From: Aquicella lusitana
Lineage (GTDB): Bacteria; Pseudomonadota; Gammaproteobacteria; DSM-16500
DNA length: 64,000 bases
NCBI RefSeq assembly: GCF_902459475.1
Contig: NZ_LR699114.1
Coordinates: 1,054,001 to 1,118,000 of the forward strand
Reading direction: 5' to 3'
In this document: one piece after another, positions 9,259-20,784 of the stretch
How the letters are laid out: each line of letters opens with the position of its first letter
Position numbering within the stretch: the first letter of the stretch is position 1
Position numbers and translations under genes: made by a program
The notes under the pieces: model-generated
Told to the model about the DNA's origin: nothing
Seen by the model: only the letters and a program-made list of their open reading frames with translations
Databases searched by the model: none

Positions 9259-10500
9259 CTAAGCAAGTAGTTTCGCAATGGCCTTATGCATTCTTTGCAT
9301 CGCATCCACTAATTTTTCCATGCTCGTCGTGAAGCACAAGCGAATATGGCCTGGTGCGCCAAAAGCGGACCCCGGAATGACGGCAATTTCAGCTTCATTT
9401 AAAAGATACTCTGAAAATGCCATGTCATCTGCCATGCCGGTTTGTTTATTCAGTAATCCTTCCACAGACGGTAGCGTATAGAAGGTTCCGTCCGAAGGAA
9501 TGCAGTGTATGCCCTGCATTTTTTGCAGTTCGCTCACAACAAAATCGTGACGTTCCTTGTAGGCTTTGGTCATCATCGAGACACAGCTTTGATCTCCTTC
9601 CAGCGCAGCGAGCGCGGCGTATTGGGAAACACTGGTGGGATTGGAAGTGCTTTGGGATTGGGCTTTCTTCATCGCGCCAATAATGTTGGCAGGACCTGCG
9701 GCATAGCCGATACGCCAGCCTGTCATGGCATAAGTCTTTGACACGCCATTAATTACAAAGCAGCGGTCATAAAGCTCAGGGCACACATTCAAAATATTCG
9801 TAAAAGGAGTGTGATTCCAGAGGTGATGCTCATAAATATCATCGCTTGCAACGATAATACCTGGATGACGCAAAATAACTTCACCCAGTGCTTTTAATTC
9901 CTCCGCCGTATAAGCAATCCCAGTCGGATTGGACGGGCTGTTGAGAATCACAATACGCGTTTTGGGCGTGATGGCAGACTCAAGTTGTGCGGGGGTCATT
10001 TTGAAAAGATGGGAAAAATCGGTGTTCACAATGACAGGTTGCCCGTCAGCCAGCATGACCATATCCGGATAAGATACCCAATAAGGAGCCGGGATAATCA
10101 CTTCATCGCCTGGGTTTAAGATGGCGGAAAATAGGTTAAAAAGGCTGTGTTTCGCGCCGCAGGAGACAAGAATCTGGTTGAGCTCATATTTTAAACGGTT
10201 ATCACGGGTAAACTTGTTGATGACAGCCTGTTTTAAACTTTTAATACCGTCCACGGCTGTATATTTAGTATGGCCATCGCGGATCGCTTTGATAGCGGCT
10301 TCCTTGATGTGCTCAGGTGTATCAAAATCGGGCTCGCCTATACTTAGACTAATCATATTCTTGCCCTGTGCAGCCAATTCTTCCGCACGGGCGGAAATGG
10401 CCAGGGTCGGGGAAGGTTTGATGCGTCCTACGCGCTCTGCTAATACGAGAGAAGAATGGTTTGCCATGGTTAATTCGCTCAGTTTTCGGGTTGGTGTCAT
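9259..10500 (-). CDS. PLP-dependent class I aminotransferase, probable aspartate aminotransferase
   Basis: A protein of about 410 residues of fold-type I aminotransferases, resembling the Ib subgroup of aspartate aminotransferases (AspB/AatA), which interconvert aspartate and oxaloacetate. It has the N-terminal SLSIGEPDFDTPEHI block, the LNSPSNPTG substrate/cofactor motif, the PLP lysine in NGVSKTYAMTGWRIGYA and the C-terminal arginine block HIRLCF. Two starts are possible, ATG at 10500 or ATG at 10467 (MANHSS). The first has GAGA eight bases upstream; the second fits typical family N-termini better. The gene diverges from uvrB. Confidence 0.9.
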   Translation of the reverse strand: MTPTRKLSELTMANHSSLVLAERVGRIKPSPTLAISARAEELAAQGKNMISLSIGEPDFDTPEHIKEAAIKAIRDGHTKYTAVDGIKSLKQAVINKFTRDNRLKYELNQILVSCGAKHSLFNLFSAILNPGDEVIIPAPYWVSYPDMVMLADGQPVIVNTDFSHLFKMTPAQLESAITPKTRIVILNSPSNPTGIAYTAEELKALGEVILRHPGIIVASDDIYEHHLWNHTPFTNILNVCPELYDRCFVINGVSKTYAMTGWRIGYAAGPANIIGAMKKAQSQSTSNPTSVSQYAALAALEGDQSCVSMMTKAYKERHDFVVSELQKMQGIHCIPSDGTFYTLPSVEGLLNKQTGMADDMAFSEYLLNEAEIAVIPGSAFGAPGHIRLCFTTSMEKLVDAMQRMHKAIAKLLA

Positions 10501-10614
10501 GATAATATCTCGTTATGAGCCTAAAAATAGATTAAGATTCAGAAAGTAGGGACCATGCCCTTTAAGAAATACTGAGTATAATTAATTTAATCAGCCAGTT
10601 CTACCGAAACCCTC

Positions 10615-12627
<2,013 letters not shown>

Positions 12628-12795
12628 AGGGTAATTTTAAGATCACGCCTATATCCGTTCTTGTCCCTTACAAATCTCTTAATGCCTACTTACAACCCCA
12701 TACGGGAGTCAGAAGCTCCTCAATTTTAATGCATTTTCTATTGTCTTATACCTTGCTTCTTTTCGCATGACAGGGTATCTTTAGCACCCTAATTT

Positions 12796-12870
12796 AGGCA
12801 CGTAGCTCAGTGGTAGAGCATCACCTTGACATGGTGGTGGTCGGTGGTTCGATCCCACTCGTGCCTACCA
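12796..12870 (+). tRNA. tRNA-Val (GAC)
   Basis: The sequence folds as a full cloverleaf with acceptor stem AGGCACG/CGTGCCT, anticodon loop TTGACAT (anticodon GAC) and T-arm GGTTCGATCC. The 3' CCA is encoded at 12868-12870. The 168 bp between uvrB and this tRNA (12628-12795) shows no other gene. Confidence 0.97.
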
Positions 12871-12879
12871 GTTATAAAT

Positions 12880-12917
12880 AAATCCCTTGCAAACTACCCG
12901 TGCAAGGGATTTTGTTT
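12880..12917 (+). terminator. Intrinsic terminator after tRNA-Val
   Basis: A 12-bp stem AAATCCCTTGCA / TGCAAGGGATTT with a 9-nt loop is followed by TGTTTT. It lies 10 bp after the tRNA-Val CCA end and before thrS, so it likely ends the tRNA transcript. Confidence 0.85.
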
Positions 12918-12962
12918 TATGGTTACAATGAACTTTTACTGATATAACCCAATAGTGAATTT

Positions 12963-14885
12963 ATGCCTGTGATTACACTACCGGATGGAACCCAAAAGCA
13001 CTTTGATGCAGCGGTGACAGTGCAAGAGATAGCCGCAAGTATTGGCAGCGGGCTTGCAAAAGCCGCGATTGCCGGCAAGGTCAATGGAAAACTGGTCGAC
13101 ACTTTCTATTCTGTGGGAGAGGACGCCGAGGTGCGGATCATTACTGACCGTGACCCCGAAGGGCTCGAAATTATCCGCCATTCTACGGCTCACCTGCTGG
13201 CTCATGCCGTGAAATCCTTATTCCCGTCAGCGCAGGTAACGATCGGCCCGGTAATTGAAAACGGGTTTTATTATGATTTTGCTTTTGACCGGCCTTTTTC
13301 GCCGGAAGACTTGGAGCTGATCGAAGCCAAGATGCAAGAGCTCGCAGAAAAAAATTACCCGGTTTCGCGCAGGGTCGTGAGTAGGGATGAGGCTATTCAA
13401 TTTTTTAGCAGTTTAGGTGAAGACTATAAAGTAAAAATTATCGAAGCAATCCCGGAAGAAGAGATTTTAACCATTTATCAGCAGGGTGATTTTGCTGATT
13501 TATGCCGCGGGCCGCATGTACCTAGCACGGGCATGCTAAAGGCATTCAAGCTGACTAAACTATCGGGCGCCTACTGGCGCGGTGATTCAAATAATGAAAT
13601 GCTGCAGCGTATTTACGGGACAGCATGGAAAGATAAAAAAGCGCTGGATGAGTATCTTAAAAACCTGGAAGAGGCGGAAAAGCGCGACCATCGAAAACTT
13701 GCCAAAAGCATGGATCTTTTCCACATGCAAGAAGAAGCGCCAGGCATGGTATTTTGGCATCCCAATGGCTGGACTATTTATCAGGCCATTAAAAGTTATA
13801 TCAGTAGCCGAATAGCCGAGCAGGGCTATGAAGAAGTGGTTACTCCTCAAATTGTTGACGTGGACTTGTGGAAGAAATCCGGGCACCTTGCCAATTTCAG
13901 CGAGGAAATGTTCACTGTCGAAGTGGATGAAAAAGAGTATGCCATTAAACCCATGAACTGTCCGTGTCATGTGCAGATCTTCAAGCAGGGATTGAAAAGT
14001 TATCGAGATTTACCGCTTAGATTGGCTGAATTTGGCTGCGTCCATAGAAATGAAATGACGGGTGCCATGCATGGTCTTATGCGTGTACGGCAATTAGTGC
14101 AAGATGATGCCCATATTTTTTGTAGCGAGAGCCAGATACAGGATGAAGCCTCTAAATTTATCAGGCTGGTTATCGATGTTTATAAAGATTTTGGTTTTAA
14201 TGAGGTCGTGGTTAGGCTGGCGACCCGTCCAGAGAAACGTATAGGCACTGATGAGTCATGGGACAGGGCGGAACATGCATTGGCTGAATCGCTGCGCAGC
14301 ACCGGGTTGTCTTTCGAAATACGCCCGGGGGAAGGTGGTTTTTATGGGCCCAAGATTGAGTTTCACCTGAAAGATTGTTTGGGACGGATGTGGCAATGCG
14401 GTACCCTGCAGCTCGATTATAATATGCCGGAGCGTCTGGAAGCCTACTATATCGCCGAAGATGGCAGCAAAAAGACGCCAGTCATGCTTCATCGTGCTAT
14501 TCTAGGTTCTCTGGAGCGGTTTATAGGCATTTTGCTGGAACATTATGCTGGTAAGCTGCCCGTATGGCTCACGCCAGTACAGGCTATGGTAATGAATATT
14601 ACGGATAAACAGGCTGATTATGTGGAAGAAATTACCCGTGAGCTGAAAAAACATGGGGTTAGAGCAAAATCAGACTTGAGAAATGAGAAGATCGGCTTTA
14701 AAATTCGCGAGCACACTATTAAACATGTTCCCTACCTTTTAGTCGTAGGGGATCGTGAGGTAGAATTACGAACTGTCTCGGTTAGGGCGCAAGGCGGCGC
14801 TGACCTGGGTTCGATGCCTTTAGGCAAATTTATAGCGATGCTGGATGCCGAGGTTGCGCAACGAGGTCGAATTGAACACTCATGA
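12963..14885 (+). CDS. thrS: Threonyl-tRNA synthetase
   Basis: ThrS, 640 residues, a class II synthetase that charges tRNA-Thr. The domain order is complete. A TGS domain spans residues 1-62. The editing domain follows with [11 protein letters not shown] near residue 72 and the later [12 protein letters not shown]. The catalytic core carries [13 protein letters not shown] and [20 protein letters not shown] (motif 2). The C-terminal anticodon-binding domain is entered near [12 protein letters not shown] at about residue 535. It heads the usual thrS-infC-rpmI-rplT-pheST-ihfA cluster on the plus strand. Frame and length are normal. Confidence 0.98.
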   Translation: MPVITLPDGTQKHFDAAVTVQEIAASIGSGLAKAAIAGKVNGKLVDTFYSVGEDAEVRIITDRDPEGLEIIRHSTAHLLAHAVKSLFPSAQVTIGPVIENGFYYDFAFDRPFSPEDLELIEAKMQELAEKNYPVSRRVVSRDEAIQFFSSLGEDYKVKIIEAIPEEEILTIYQQGDFADLCRGPHVPSTGMLKAFKLTKLSGAYWRGDSNNEMLQRIYGTAWKDKKALDEYLKNLEEAEKRDHRKLAKSMDLFHMQEEAPGMVFWHPNGWTIYQAIKSYISSRIAEQGYEEVVTPQIVDVDLWKKSGHLANFSEEMFTVEVDEKEYAIKPMNCPCHVQIFKQGLKSYRDLPLRLAEFGCVHRNEMTGAMHGLMRVRQLVQDDAHIFCSESQIQDEASKFIRLVIDVYKDFGFNEVVVRLATRPEKRIGTDESWDRAEHALAESLRSTGLSFEIRPGEGGFYGPKIEFHLKDCLGRMWQCGTLQLDYNMPERLEAYYIAEDGSKKTPVMLHRAILGSLERFIGILLEHYAGKLPVWLTPVQAMVMNITDKQADYVEEITRELKKHGVRAKSDLRNEKIGFKIREHTIKHVPYLLVVGDREVELRTVSVRAQGGADLGSMPLGKFIAMLDAEVAQRGRIEHS

Positions 14886-14913
14886 CCCTATGCGCAGGCG
14901 GTTTGAATTTGAA

Positions 14914-14930
14914 TAGGAGGATGTCGAATT
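14914..14930 (+). promoter_or_regulatory. Strong Shine-Dalgarno fixing the ATT start of infC
   Basis: TAGGAGG at 14914-14920 sits seven bases before ATT at 14928-14930. The reading frame from ATT matches IF3 N-termini, whereas the first ATG in frame (14979) would delete conserved residues. The arrangement shows that infC uses the rare ATT start known from other bacteria. Confidence 0.9.
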
Positions 14931-15446
14931 AGTACAGAAAAAAAACCTCGGGTTAATGATGAGATAAGGTCTCATGAGGTGCGTTTGATTGATGCAGAAG
15001 GCCAACAACTTGGCGTTGTATCAATTCATGAAGCGAAAAAAATAAGCGAAGAAGCTGGGTTAGATTTGGTTGAGGTTTCGCCAGAAGCAAAGCCTCCGGT
15101 TTGCCGTATCATGGATTATGGCAAATATAAGTTTCAAATGAGCAAGCGAAAAGCGGCTGCCAAAAAGAAACAAAAACAAATCCAGATCAAGGAAATTAAG
15201 ATTCGTCCAGGAACCGAAGAAGCAGATTACCAGGTCAAGCTGCGCAACATTATGAAGTTTTTGGAGAATGGAGATAAAGCAAAAGTAACAGTGCGTTTTC
15301 GGGGTCGTGAAATGTCGCACCCTGAATTAGGGATGCAGTTGCTGGAAAGAATGATTAACGAATTAGCGGATTATGGGGCAATAGAGCAGCATCCAAAATT
15401 TGAAGGCCGCCAGATTGTGATGGTGATGGGGCCAAAGAAAAAATAA
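14928..15446 (+). CDS. infC: Translation initiation factor IF-3 (ATT start)
   Basis: IF3, 172 residues, binds the 30S subunit and proofreads the initiation codon. The N-domain runs from [20 protein letters not shown], through [17 protein letters not shown] near residue 60, to a lysine-rich linker. The C-domain has [18 protein letters not shown] and [16 protein letters not shown]. The start codon is ATT, identified by the strong Shine-Dalgarno seven bases upstream and by protein homology; an ATG-only search would begin 17 codons late. In E. coli the rare start lets IF3 repress its own translation, so the same autoregulation is expected here (inference). It lies 42 bp after thrS. Confidence 0.97.
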   Translation: MSTEKKPRVNDEIRSHEVRLIDAEGQQLGVVSIHEAKKISEEAGLDLVEVSPEAKPPVCRIMDYGKYKFQMSKRKAAAKKKQKQIQIKEIKIRPGTEEADYQVKLRNIMKFLENGDKAKVTVRFRGREMSHPELGMQLLERMINELADYGAIEQHPKFEGRQIVMVMGPKKK

Positions 15447-15481
15447 ATTTTTATATTATTTTGCTATGTGCGGAGTCAGAA

Positions 15482-15706
15482 ATGCCAAGAGCTTATAAAG
15501 GTAAGAAGGTAGTTAAACTAAAGTCGAATCGCGGCGCTGCCAAGCGTTTCCGCGCAACGGCAAATGGTGGGTTTAAATGTAAGAGTGCAAACCGCAACCA
15601 TATTTTGACTAAAAAAACAACCAAGCGTAAGCGTCATTTGCGTGCAGGCGTGCGAGTCCGGGATGAAGACCTGGGTCATGTAGAGCAAATGCTGCCCTAT
15701 GCTTAA
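15482..15706 (+). CDS. rpmI: 50S ribosomal protein L35
   Basis: L35, 74 residues. The start [20 protein letters not shown] and the internal [20 protein letters not shown] and [13 protein letters not shown] blocks are typical. Most L35 proteins are 64-66 residues; this one is longer, mainly through two or three extra residues at the N-terminus and a longer tail ending in VEQMLPYA. The ATG at 15482 is chosen because the upstream in-frame codons do not match the family. A GGAG Shine-Dalgarno lies just upstream. In E. coli L20 represses this pair translationally; whether that holds here cannot be seen. Confidence 0.95.
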   Translation: MPRAYKGKKVVKLKSNRGAAKRFRATANGGFKCKSANRNHILTKKTTKRKRHLRAGVRVRDEDLGHVEQMLPYA

Positions 15707-15795
15707 GTATAGGCCTTCATGGCTTTTCTTCTTTAGGCGAAGAAAAGACTGAAAGTAGTTGAGTAAGAAGATGAAATAAGTAAGAGGAAAGAGAT

Positions 15796-16161
15796 ATGCC
15801 AAGAGTGAAACGTGGTGTTACTGCCAGAGCCAAGCATAAAAAGGTTCTTGCTAAAGCAAAAGGTTATTATGGCGCTCGCAGCCGCGTTTTTCGTGTTGCC
15901 AAGCAAGCTGTCATTAAAGCGGCACAATATGCGTTCCGTGATCGTCGCCAGAAAAAACGCGAGTTCCGCGCTCTCTGGATTATTCGCGTGAATGCAGCAG
16001 CTCGTTCTCATGGCATGAGCTATAGCGCCTTCATGAATGGTCTTAAAAAAGCTTCTATCAAAATTGATCGTAAAGTGCTTGCTGATATTGCTGTTCATGA
16101 TAAGGCAGCGTTTGAAGTATTGGTCCAGCAGGCAAAAGCTAGCCTGTCTGTGGCTGCGTAA
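15796..16161 (+). CDS. rplT: 50S ribosomal protein L20
   Basis: L20, 121 residues, a very basic primary 23S rRNA-binding protein needed for early 50S assembly. The sequence begins [18 protein letters not shown] and carries [22 protein letters not shown] and [21 protein letters not shown], all standard. A GAGGAAAGAG ribosome-binding site lies upstream of the ATG. It follows rpmI by 89 bp and precedes a strong hairpin terminator. Confidence 0.98.
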   Translation: MPRVKRGVTARAKHKKVLAKAKGYYGARSRVFRVAKQAVIKAAQYAFRDRRQKKREFRALWIIRVNAAARSHGMSYSAFMNGLKKASIKIDRKVLADIAVHDKAAFEVLVQQAKASLSVAA

Positions 16162-16273
16162 TTGAGTAGTATAGTATAAAAACTCGACCGCAAGCGGCAG
16201 CGTTTATGCGATCAACGGTTATATCCTATTCCCGTGAAAGGGGAATTTGTTAAGCAAGAAGTTATTTTCTTGG

Positions 16274-16306
16274 CATCCCCGCTGCTTTGCGGGGATGGTT
16301 TTTTTT
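16274..16306 (+). terminator. Terminator or attenuator between rplT and pheS
   Basis: A perfect 9-bp stem CATCCCCGC / GCGGGGATG with a 6-nt loop (TGCTTT) is followed by a G and an eight-T tract. A second hairpin (ATTCCC/GGGAAT) lies about 40 bp upstream. It could end the ribosomal-protein transcript or attenuate pheST. A 15-codon ORF starts at the ATG at 16206 but has no phenylalanine codons, so a classical pheM-type leader is not supported. Confidence 0.85.
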
Positions 16307-16350
16307 GCTGGTATTGCCAGGTAGATGATAGGAGCGAATGGAGATGCTAG

Positions 16351-17364
16351 ATGGAAGTTTTAGAAGAAATCTTACGAAACGCCGAATCAGCGATACAAGC
16401 CGCAGCTGATTTAAAATCACTGGATCATTGCCGCGTTCAATATCTTGGAAAAAAAGGTCAATTAACAGAATACCTGAAAACCGTTGGCCAACTCCCTCCT
16501 GAACAACGTCCTCTTATCGGCCAAAAAGTAAATATTGCCAAAGATAAAATCCAGACGCTGATTGAGCAGCGCGATGCTGAGTTAAAGCAGGCTCAAATTG
16601 CGGATCAGCTTGCATCCGAGTCTGTTGATGTGACCTTGCCGGGGCGATCGCAACACTTTGGTAGCATCCATCCGCTTGTTAAATCATTTGAAGCAATACG
16701 CAGCATCTTCACTCAAATGGGTTTTGCATTTGTAGAAGGGCCGGAAATTGAAGATGATTTCCATAACTTTACCGCACTTAATATTCCACTTTTACATCCA
16801 GCTCGCGCGATGCAGGATACTTTCTATTTCCCTGATGGGTTGCTGCTGCGCACACACACATCTACCGTGCAAATCCGCGCGATGAAAAAAATGTCCGTGC
16901 CTTTGCGTATAGTGGCAATGGGAAGAGTATACCGCCGAGATTTTGATATGACACATACGCCCATGTTTCATCAAATGGAATGCCTGATGGTGGATGAAGC
17001 GATTTCCTTTGCGGATTTGAAAGGATTAATGACGCAATTTCTTCGTGAATTTTTTTCTGCCGACGTTCCTATTCGTTTCCGTCCGTCCTATTTTCCTTTT
17101 ACTGAACCTTCAGCGGAAGTGGATATCGGCTGCTTAAACTGTAATGCTAAAGGGTGTCGCATTTGCAAAAAAACAGGCTGGTTGGAAGTATTGGGCTGTG
17201 GGATGGTGCATCCTAATGTGCTTAAAGGTGCAGGAATCGATAGCGAGCGTTATCGAGGATTTGCTTGTGGCGTTGGGGTGGATCGTTTAACCCTGTTGCG
17301 GTATGGCATCAGTGATTTGCGCGCATTATTTGAGAATGACTTGCGATTCTTGAAGCAGTTTTGA
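16351..17364 (+). CDS. pheS: Phenylalanyl-tRNA synthetase alpha subunit
   Basis: PheS, 337 residues, is the catalytic subunit of the alpha2-beta2 synthetase. The N-terminal coiled coil covers roughly residues 1-90. The class II core includes HPLVKSFEAIRSIFTQMGF, FYFPDGLLLRTHTSTVQIRAM (motif 2 region), GRVYRRDFDMTHTPMFHQME and the motif 3 stretch GFACGVGVDRLTLLRYGI. A CxxC-like cluster (CLNCNAKGCRICKK) lies near residue 260. The ATG at 16351 follows a TGGAG site eight bases upstream. pheT follows after a 92-bp spacer that holds an inverted repeat. Confidence 0.98.
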   Translation: MEVLEEILRNAESAIQAAADLKSLDHCRVQYLGKKGQLTEYLKTVGQLPPEQRPLIGQKVNIAKDKIQTLIEQRDAELKQAQIADQLASESVDVTLPGRSQHFGSIHPLVKSFEAIRSIFTQMGFAFVEGPEIEDDFHNFTALNIPLLHPARAMQDTFYFPDGLLLRTHTSTVQIRAMKKMSVPLRIVAMGRVYRRDFDMTHTPMFHQMECLMVDEAISFADLKGLMTQFLREFFSADVPIRFRPSYFPFTEPSAEVDIGCLNCNAKGCRICKKTGWLEVLGCGMVHPNVLKGAGIDSERYRGFACGVGVDRLTLLRYGISDLRALFENDLRFLKQF

Positions 17365-17366
17365 GA

Positions 17367-17432
17367 AGTGTCATGCAAGCGTAAGCTGATCTCCAGCAGT
17401 GTTAGCGGAAGACTGTTTTTCGCTGGCATGAC
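17367..17432. repeat. Inverted repeat with TGTCATGC ends between pheS and pheT
   Basis: The spacer begins AGTGTCATGCAAGCG and ends CGCTGGCATGACAG, so the ends are imperfect reverse complements (TGTCATGC/GCATGACA). The ends resemble those of the larger dyad at 9125-9251, suggesting a dispersed repeat family. A transcript through pheST would carry it as a hairpin. Confidence 0.5.
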
Positions 17433-17456
17433 AGTTTTTACACGAAGAAATATCCT

Positions 17457-19835
17457 ATGAAGTTGAGCGAATCATGGTTGCGAGAATGGGTTAATCCGCG
17501 ATTAACCCATGAAGAATTATGTCATACCCTGACAATGGCGGGTCTCGAAGTTGAAGAACTGGTGCCGGCTGCCGAATATTTTACCGGTATTGTAATAGGC
17601 GAAGTGCTGACGGTAGAAAAGCATCCTGAAGCAGACCGATTGCATGTATGCGAAGTAGATATCGGGGAGCCTGACACCCTGAAAATTGTTTGCGGTGCAT
17701 CTAATGTGAAAGCGGGCATGAAAGTGCCAGTTGCCAGGGTAAATGCGATTCTGCCAGATAAGACAATTATCAACCTTACTCCTATTCGTGGCATAACATC
17801 CCAGGGCATGCTTTGCTCCGCTCGTGAACTCGGCCTTGCTGAGGAAAGCCAGGGCCTATGGGAATTTCCACACGATGCACCCATCGGTCAGGACATAAGA
17901 GTTTACTTGAACCTTGATGATTATGTCATTGATATTTCAATAACTCCCAATCGTGGAGATTGCTTAAGCGTACGTGGCATGGCGCGTGAGATAGCAGCGC
18001 TGACAGGTTCACCTTTAAATGAAGTCACTTTTAAAAAGCCAGTGCCTAGCACAGAGGAAAGGTTGCCTATAGCCATCGAGGCCAAATCCGCATGCCCACA
18101 CTATGTCGGTCGTGTTATTCACGGTGTAAAAGCAGACGCGCCCACACCAACATGGTTAAAAGAACGTTTGCGCCGAAGTGGCATCCGTTCTATTAGCCCC
18201 ATTGTAGATGTCACCAACTATGTCATGCTTGAATTGGGACAGCCCATGCATGCCTTTGATTTGGATACCATCAAGCAGGGCATTGTTGTACGGCAATCCA
18301 GGTCAGGCGAAAAAATAGCTTTGCTTGATGGCAGCGAAAAAGACTTGGATAGCGAGACGCTCATTATTGCGGATCATGAAAGGCCGCTAGCCATCGCAGG
18401 CGTGATGGGCGGCATGGATTCAAGTGTTACTTTATTAACTCGTTCTATCTTGTTGGAAAGCGCATATTTTTCCCCTCAAGTAATAGCACGTCAGCGGCAA
18501 TATTATAATTTGAACTCGGATTCAGCTTACCGGTTTGAGCGCGGTGTGGATCCCGCCATACAGCAGGAAGCCATTGAACGCGCGACACAACTTATACTGG
18601 AGATCGCCGGTGGGAACGCGGGTCCGCTTATTAACGAAATGAGCAAGGCATACTTGCCCAAGGAACGTATGATTACCCTTGCGCCTGAAAAAATCGCGCG
18701 GGTATTAGGCATCACGATTTCAGAGAAAGAAATTGAAAACATTTTTAATTTGCTTTCGTTCACATGGAAACGGGAAAAAGAAAACTGGCTGGTACATGTG
18801 CCTTCCTACCGTTTTGACCTTTCCATTCCGGAAGATCTGATTGAAGAAGTCGCACGCTTGTATGGCTACGATAACATTCCTACTCATACCATGAAGACTG
18901 AATTACGTGTCATTTCGGCAGCTGAAAATACGCCAGACAGCCATGAACTCCGCCAGGCGTTGAGCGACCAGGGCTTCCATGAAATTATTTCTTACAGCTT
19001 CGTAGAAAAGCGGTTGCAGGCTTTACTGGATCCTCAAGAAACCCCGCGTGAGATTGCCAATCCGATCACAGCCGATATGACAGTCATGCGTACCAATTTG
19101 TGGCCGGGCCTAGTGAGTGCCTTTCTCTATAATAAAAGCCGCCAGCAGCACCGGGTGCGATTATTTGAACTGGGTACCTGCTTTGTGACCCGAGGTAAGG
19201 AGATTCTGCAGCAGCCACGGCTAGGCGGGTTGTTAGCCGGCTTTGCCTGCCCAGAACAATGGGGCGAGCCTGCAAGAGCTGCCGATTTTTATGATTTGAA
19301 AGGCCATATTGAAAATCTTATCAGCCTCTGTTATCCCCACGCTGAAGTGACATTTACGTCAGAAACCCATCCAGCCCTGCATCCTGGCCAGACAGCCGGC
19401 ATTTATTACCAGGAACAACAAATAGGAATAATGGGTGCGTTTCATCCCTCTGTGCTGCAAGCGCTTGATGTGTCCGAATCGGTTTTTGTGTTCGAATTGG
19501 ATCTAAATTTGCTCAATAAGCCCGTTTTGTCTCGCTTTCATGAGATTTCCAAATATCCGGAAATCCGCCGGGATCTTGCCATCCTGGTAAATCAGACTAT
19601 ACCATCGAAAGATATTCAGGATACAATAAAGGGAGTCGCAGGTGATTGGTTAAAAGACGTTTTTATTTTTGACGTCTATCAGGGGAAAGGTATCCCCCCT
19701 GGCCTGAAGAGTATCGCGTTGGCGTTAATTTTGCAGCACTCTACACGAACACTGGTCGACGATGAGGTAAGTGCGTTAATGGAACGGGTGATCATGGCGT
19801 TAAAAGGACAATTAGGAGCTGAATTAAGGAGCTGA
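17457..19835 (+). CDS. pheT: Phenylalanyl-tRNA synthetase beta subunit
   Basis: PheT, 792 residues, the editing and tRNA-binding subunit partnering PheS. The order is complete: an N-terminal OB-fold tRNA-binding domain (residues about 40-150, with [18 protein letters not shown]), the B3/B4 editing region ([22 protein letters not shown] near residue 250), the B5 DNA-binding-like domain, a catalytic-like core ([15 protein letters not shown]) and a C-terminal FDX-ACB anticodon-binding domain starting near [20 protein letters not shown]. It lies 1 bp upstream of ihfA. Confidence 0.98.
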   Translation: MKLSESWLREWVNPRLTHEELCHTLTMAGLEVEELVPAAEYFTGIVIGEVLTVEKHPEADRLHVCEVDIGEPDTLKIVCGASNVKAGMKVPVARVNAILPDKTIINLTPIRGITSQGMLCSARELGLAEESQGLWEFPHDAPIGQDIRVYLNLDDYVIDISITPNRGDCLSVRGMAREIAALTGSPLNEVTFKKPVPSTEERLPIAIEAKSACPHYVGRVIHGVKADAPTPTWLKERLRRSGIRSISPIVDVTNYVMLELGQPMHAFDLDTIKQGIVVRQSRSGEKIALLDGSEKDLDSETLIIADHERPLAIAGVMGGMDSSVTLLTRSILLESAYFSPQVIARQRQYYNLNSDSAYRFERGVDPAIQQEAIERATQLILEIAGGNAGPLINEMSKAYLPKERMITLAPEKIARVLGITISEKEIENIFNLLSFTWKREKENWLVHVPSYRFDLSIPEDLIEEVARLYGYDNIPTHTMKTELRVISAAENTPDSHELRQALSDQGFHEIISYSFVEKRLQALLDPQETPREIANPITADMTVMRTNLWPGLVSAFLYNKSRQQHRVRLFELGTCFVTRGKEILQQPRLGGLLAGFACPEQWGEPARAADFYDLKGHIENLISLCYPHAEVTFTSETHPALHPGQTAGIYYQEQQIGIMGAFHPSVLQALDVSESVFVFELDLNLLNKPVLSRFHEISKYPEIRRDLAILVNQTIPSKDIQDTIKGVAGDWLKDVFIFDVYQGKGIPPGLKSIALALILQHSTRTLVDDEVSALMERVIMALKGQLGAELRS

Positions 19836-19836
19836 T

Positions 19837-20169
19837 ATGGCGACGTTAACGAAAGCAGATCTTGCAAAGCATCTGGACGAGGAAATCGGATTAACCAATC
19901 GCGAAGCCAAGGAAATTGTTGAATTGTTTTTTAAATTCGTTAGCGATTCCCTGATTAAGGGAATGCAGGTAAAGATATCAGGCTTTGGCAATTTTACCCT
20001 GCATGATAAAAAAGAACGTCCGGGCCGAAATCCCAGAACAGGTGAAGAAGTGCCCGTTACCGCAAGGCGTGTTGTTACTTTTCATTGCGGACAGAAATTG
20101 AAGGCGCGGGTAGAAAAATTTGCAGGCAAAGAAACTCAAGGGCAGCAGGGTGGTCAAGGTGAAGCGTAA
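19837..20169 (+). CDS. ihfA: Integration host factor alpha subunit
   Basis: IhfA, 110 residues, pairs with IhfB to bend DNA. The sequence begins [24 protein letters not shown] and contains the DNA-contacting arm [20 protein letters not shown] with the intercalating proline. Usual length is about 100 residues; here a Gln/Gly-rich tail of about ten residues is added. The next gene (MerR type) overlaps its 3' end in another frame, and the ihfA-merR order is conserved in other gammaproteobacteria. Confidence 0.97.
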   Translation: MATLTKADLAKHLDEEIGLTNREAKEIVELFFKFVSDSLIKGMQVKISGFGNFTLHDKKERPGRNPRTGEEVPVTARRVVTFHCGQKLKARVEKFAGKETQGQQGGQGEA

Positions 20170-20539
20170 ACAAACTCGATCTCAAGGCTTGCCTCCCATT
20201 CCTGATAAACTGTACTTTACGATTAGCGAGGTGAGTCATTTGTGCGCGGTGAAAGCTTATGTGCTGCGCTATTGGGAGCAGGAGTTCCCGCAGTTAAAAC
20301 CAGTCAAACGCCGTGGCAACAGGCGTTATTATCAGCAACAGGATATTCTTCTTGTCCGTCAGATCAGGAAATTGCTCTACGAAGACGGTTTTACCATCGA
20401 AGGCGCGCGGACCCAACTGTCTAATACCGACGATGCGGCCGGCCGTTCGGTAAAAGTTGATGCAATGATGAAAAAAGTTATTGCAGAACTCGAAAGTGTT
20501 TTGCAAAATCTGCAAGCGGAATTGACGACAAGCCATTAG
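20150..20539 (+). CDS. MerR-family regulator next to ihfA
   Basis: A short MerR-type DNA-binding protein of about 129 residues. The winged-helix part reads [26 protein letters not shown] then [14 protein letters not shown], a strong match to the MerR protein found after ihfA in Pseudomonas and relatives. A short coiled coil follows, with no effector-binding domain or cysteine sensor, so its signal is unknown. No ATG is available; the start is probably GTG at 20150, with TTG at 20120 and GTG at 20159 as alternatives. All overlap ihfA, so translation is probably coupled. Confidence 0.85.
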   Translation: MVKVKRKQTRSQGLPPIPDKLYFTISEVSHLCAVKAYVLRYWEQEFPQLKPVKRRGNRRYYQQQDILLVRQIRKLLYEDGFTIEGARTQLSNTDDAAGRSVKVDAMMKKVIAELESVLQNLQAELTTSH

Positions 20540-20557
20540 AAATTTAGAGCCGATCGA

Positions 20558-20614
20558 TTCTTCAAAACTTTTCCGTATTTTTTATTAAAAAAAAACAGGA
20601 AAAGTGTTGAAGAA
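20558..20614. terminator. Long dyad after the ihfA-merR operon (possible bidirectional terminator)
   Basis: TTCTTCAAAACTTTTCC at 20558-20574 is matched by GGAAAAGTGTTGAAGAA at 20598-20614, a 17-bp stem with one mismatch. The loop contains a T-rich then an A-rich run. It lies 19 bp after the merR stop and before tRNA-Pro. There is no T-tract after the stem, so termination is only a suggestion. Confidence 0.55.
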
Positions 20615-20664
20615 TAAGATATCCTCTCGCTTTCTCTAGCTTAGACGGAAATTTGTCTGTTAAA

Positions 20665-20738
20665 CGGGGCGTGGCGCAGCCTGGTAGCGCACTTGCATGG
20701 GGCGCAAGTGGTCGCCGGTTCAAATCCGGCCGTCCCGA
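20665..20738 (+). tRNA. tRNA-Pro (GGG)
   Basis: A complete cloverleaf with acceptor stem CGGGGCG/CGTCCCG, D-arm GGCGCAGCCTGGTAGCGC, anticodon stem CTTGC/GCAAG with loop ATGGGGC (anticodon GGG) and T-arm GGTTCAAATCC. CCA is not encoded. Confidence 0.96.
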
Positions 20739-20784
20739 TTTAAAACTTCATTATTAACCCCATTGGTTTACGGAATATCGCTAC

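Noticed and set aside
15461-15706. Start of rpmI at 15461
   Set aside because: The seven extra residues do not match L35, and the ATG at 15482 has its own Shine-Dalgarno.
16206-16253. Short ORF before pheS as a pheM-type leader peptide
   Set aside because: It contains no phenylalanine codons, so it cannot act as a Phe-sensing leader.
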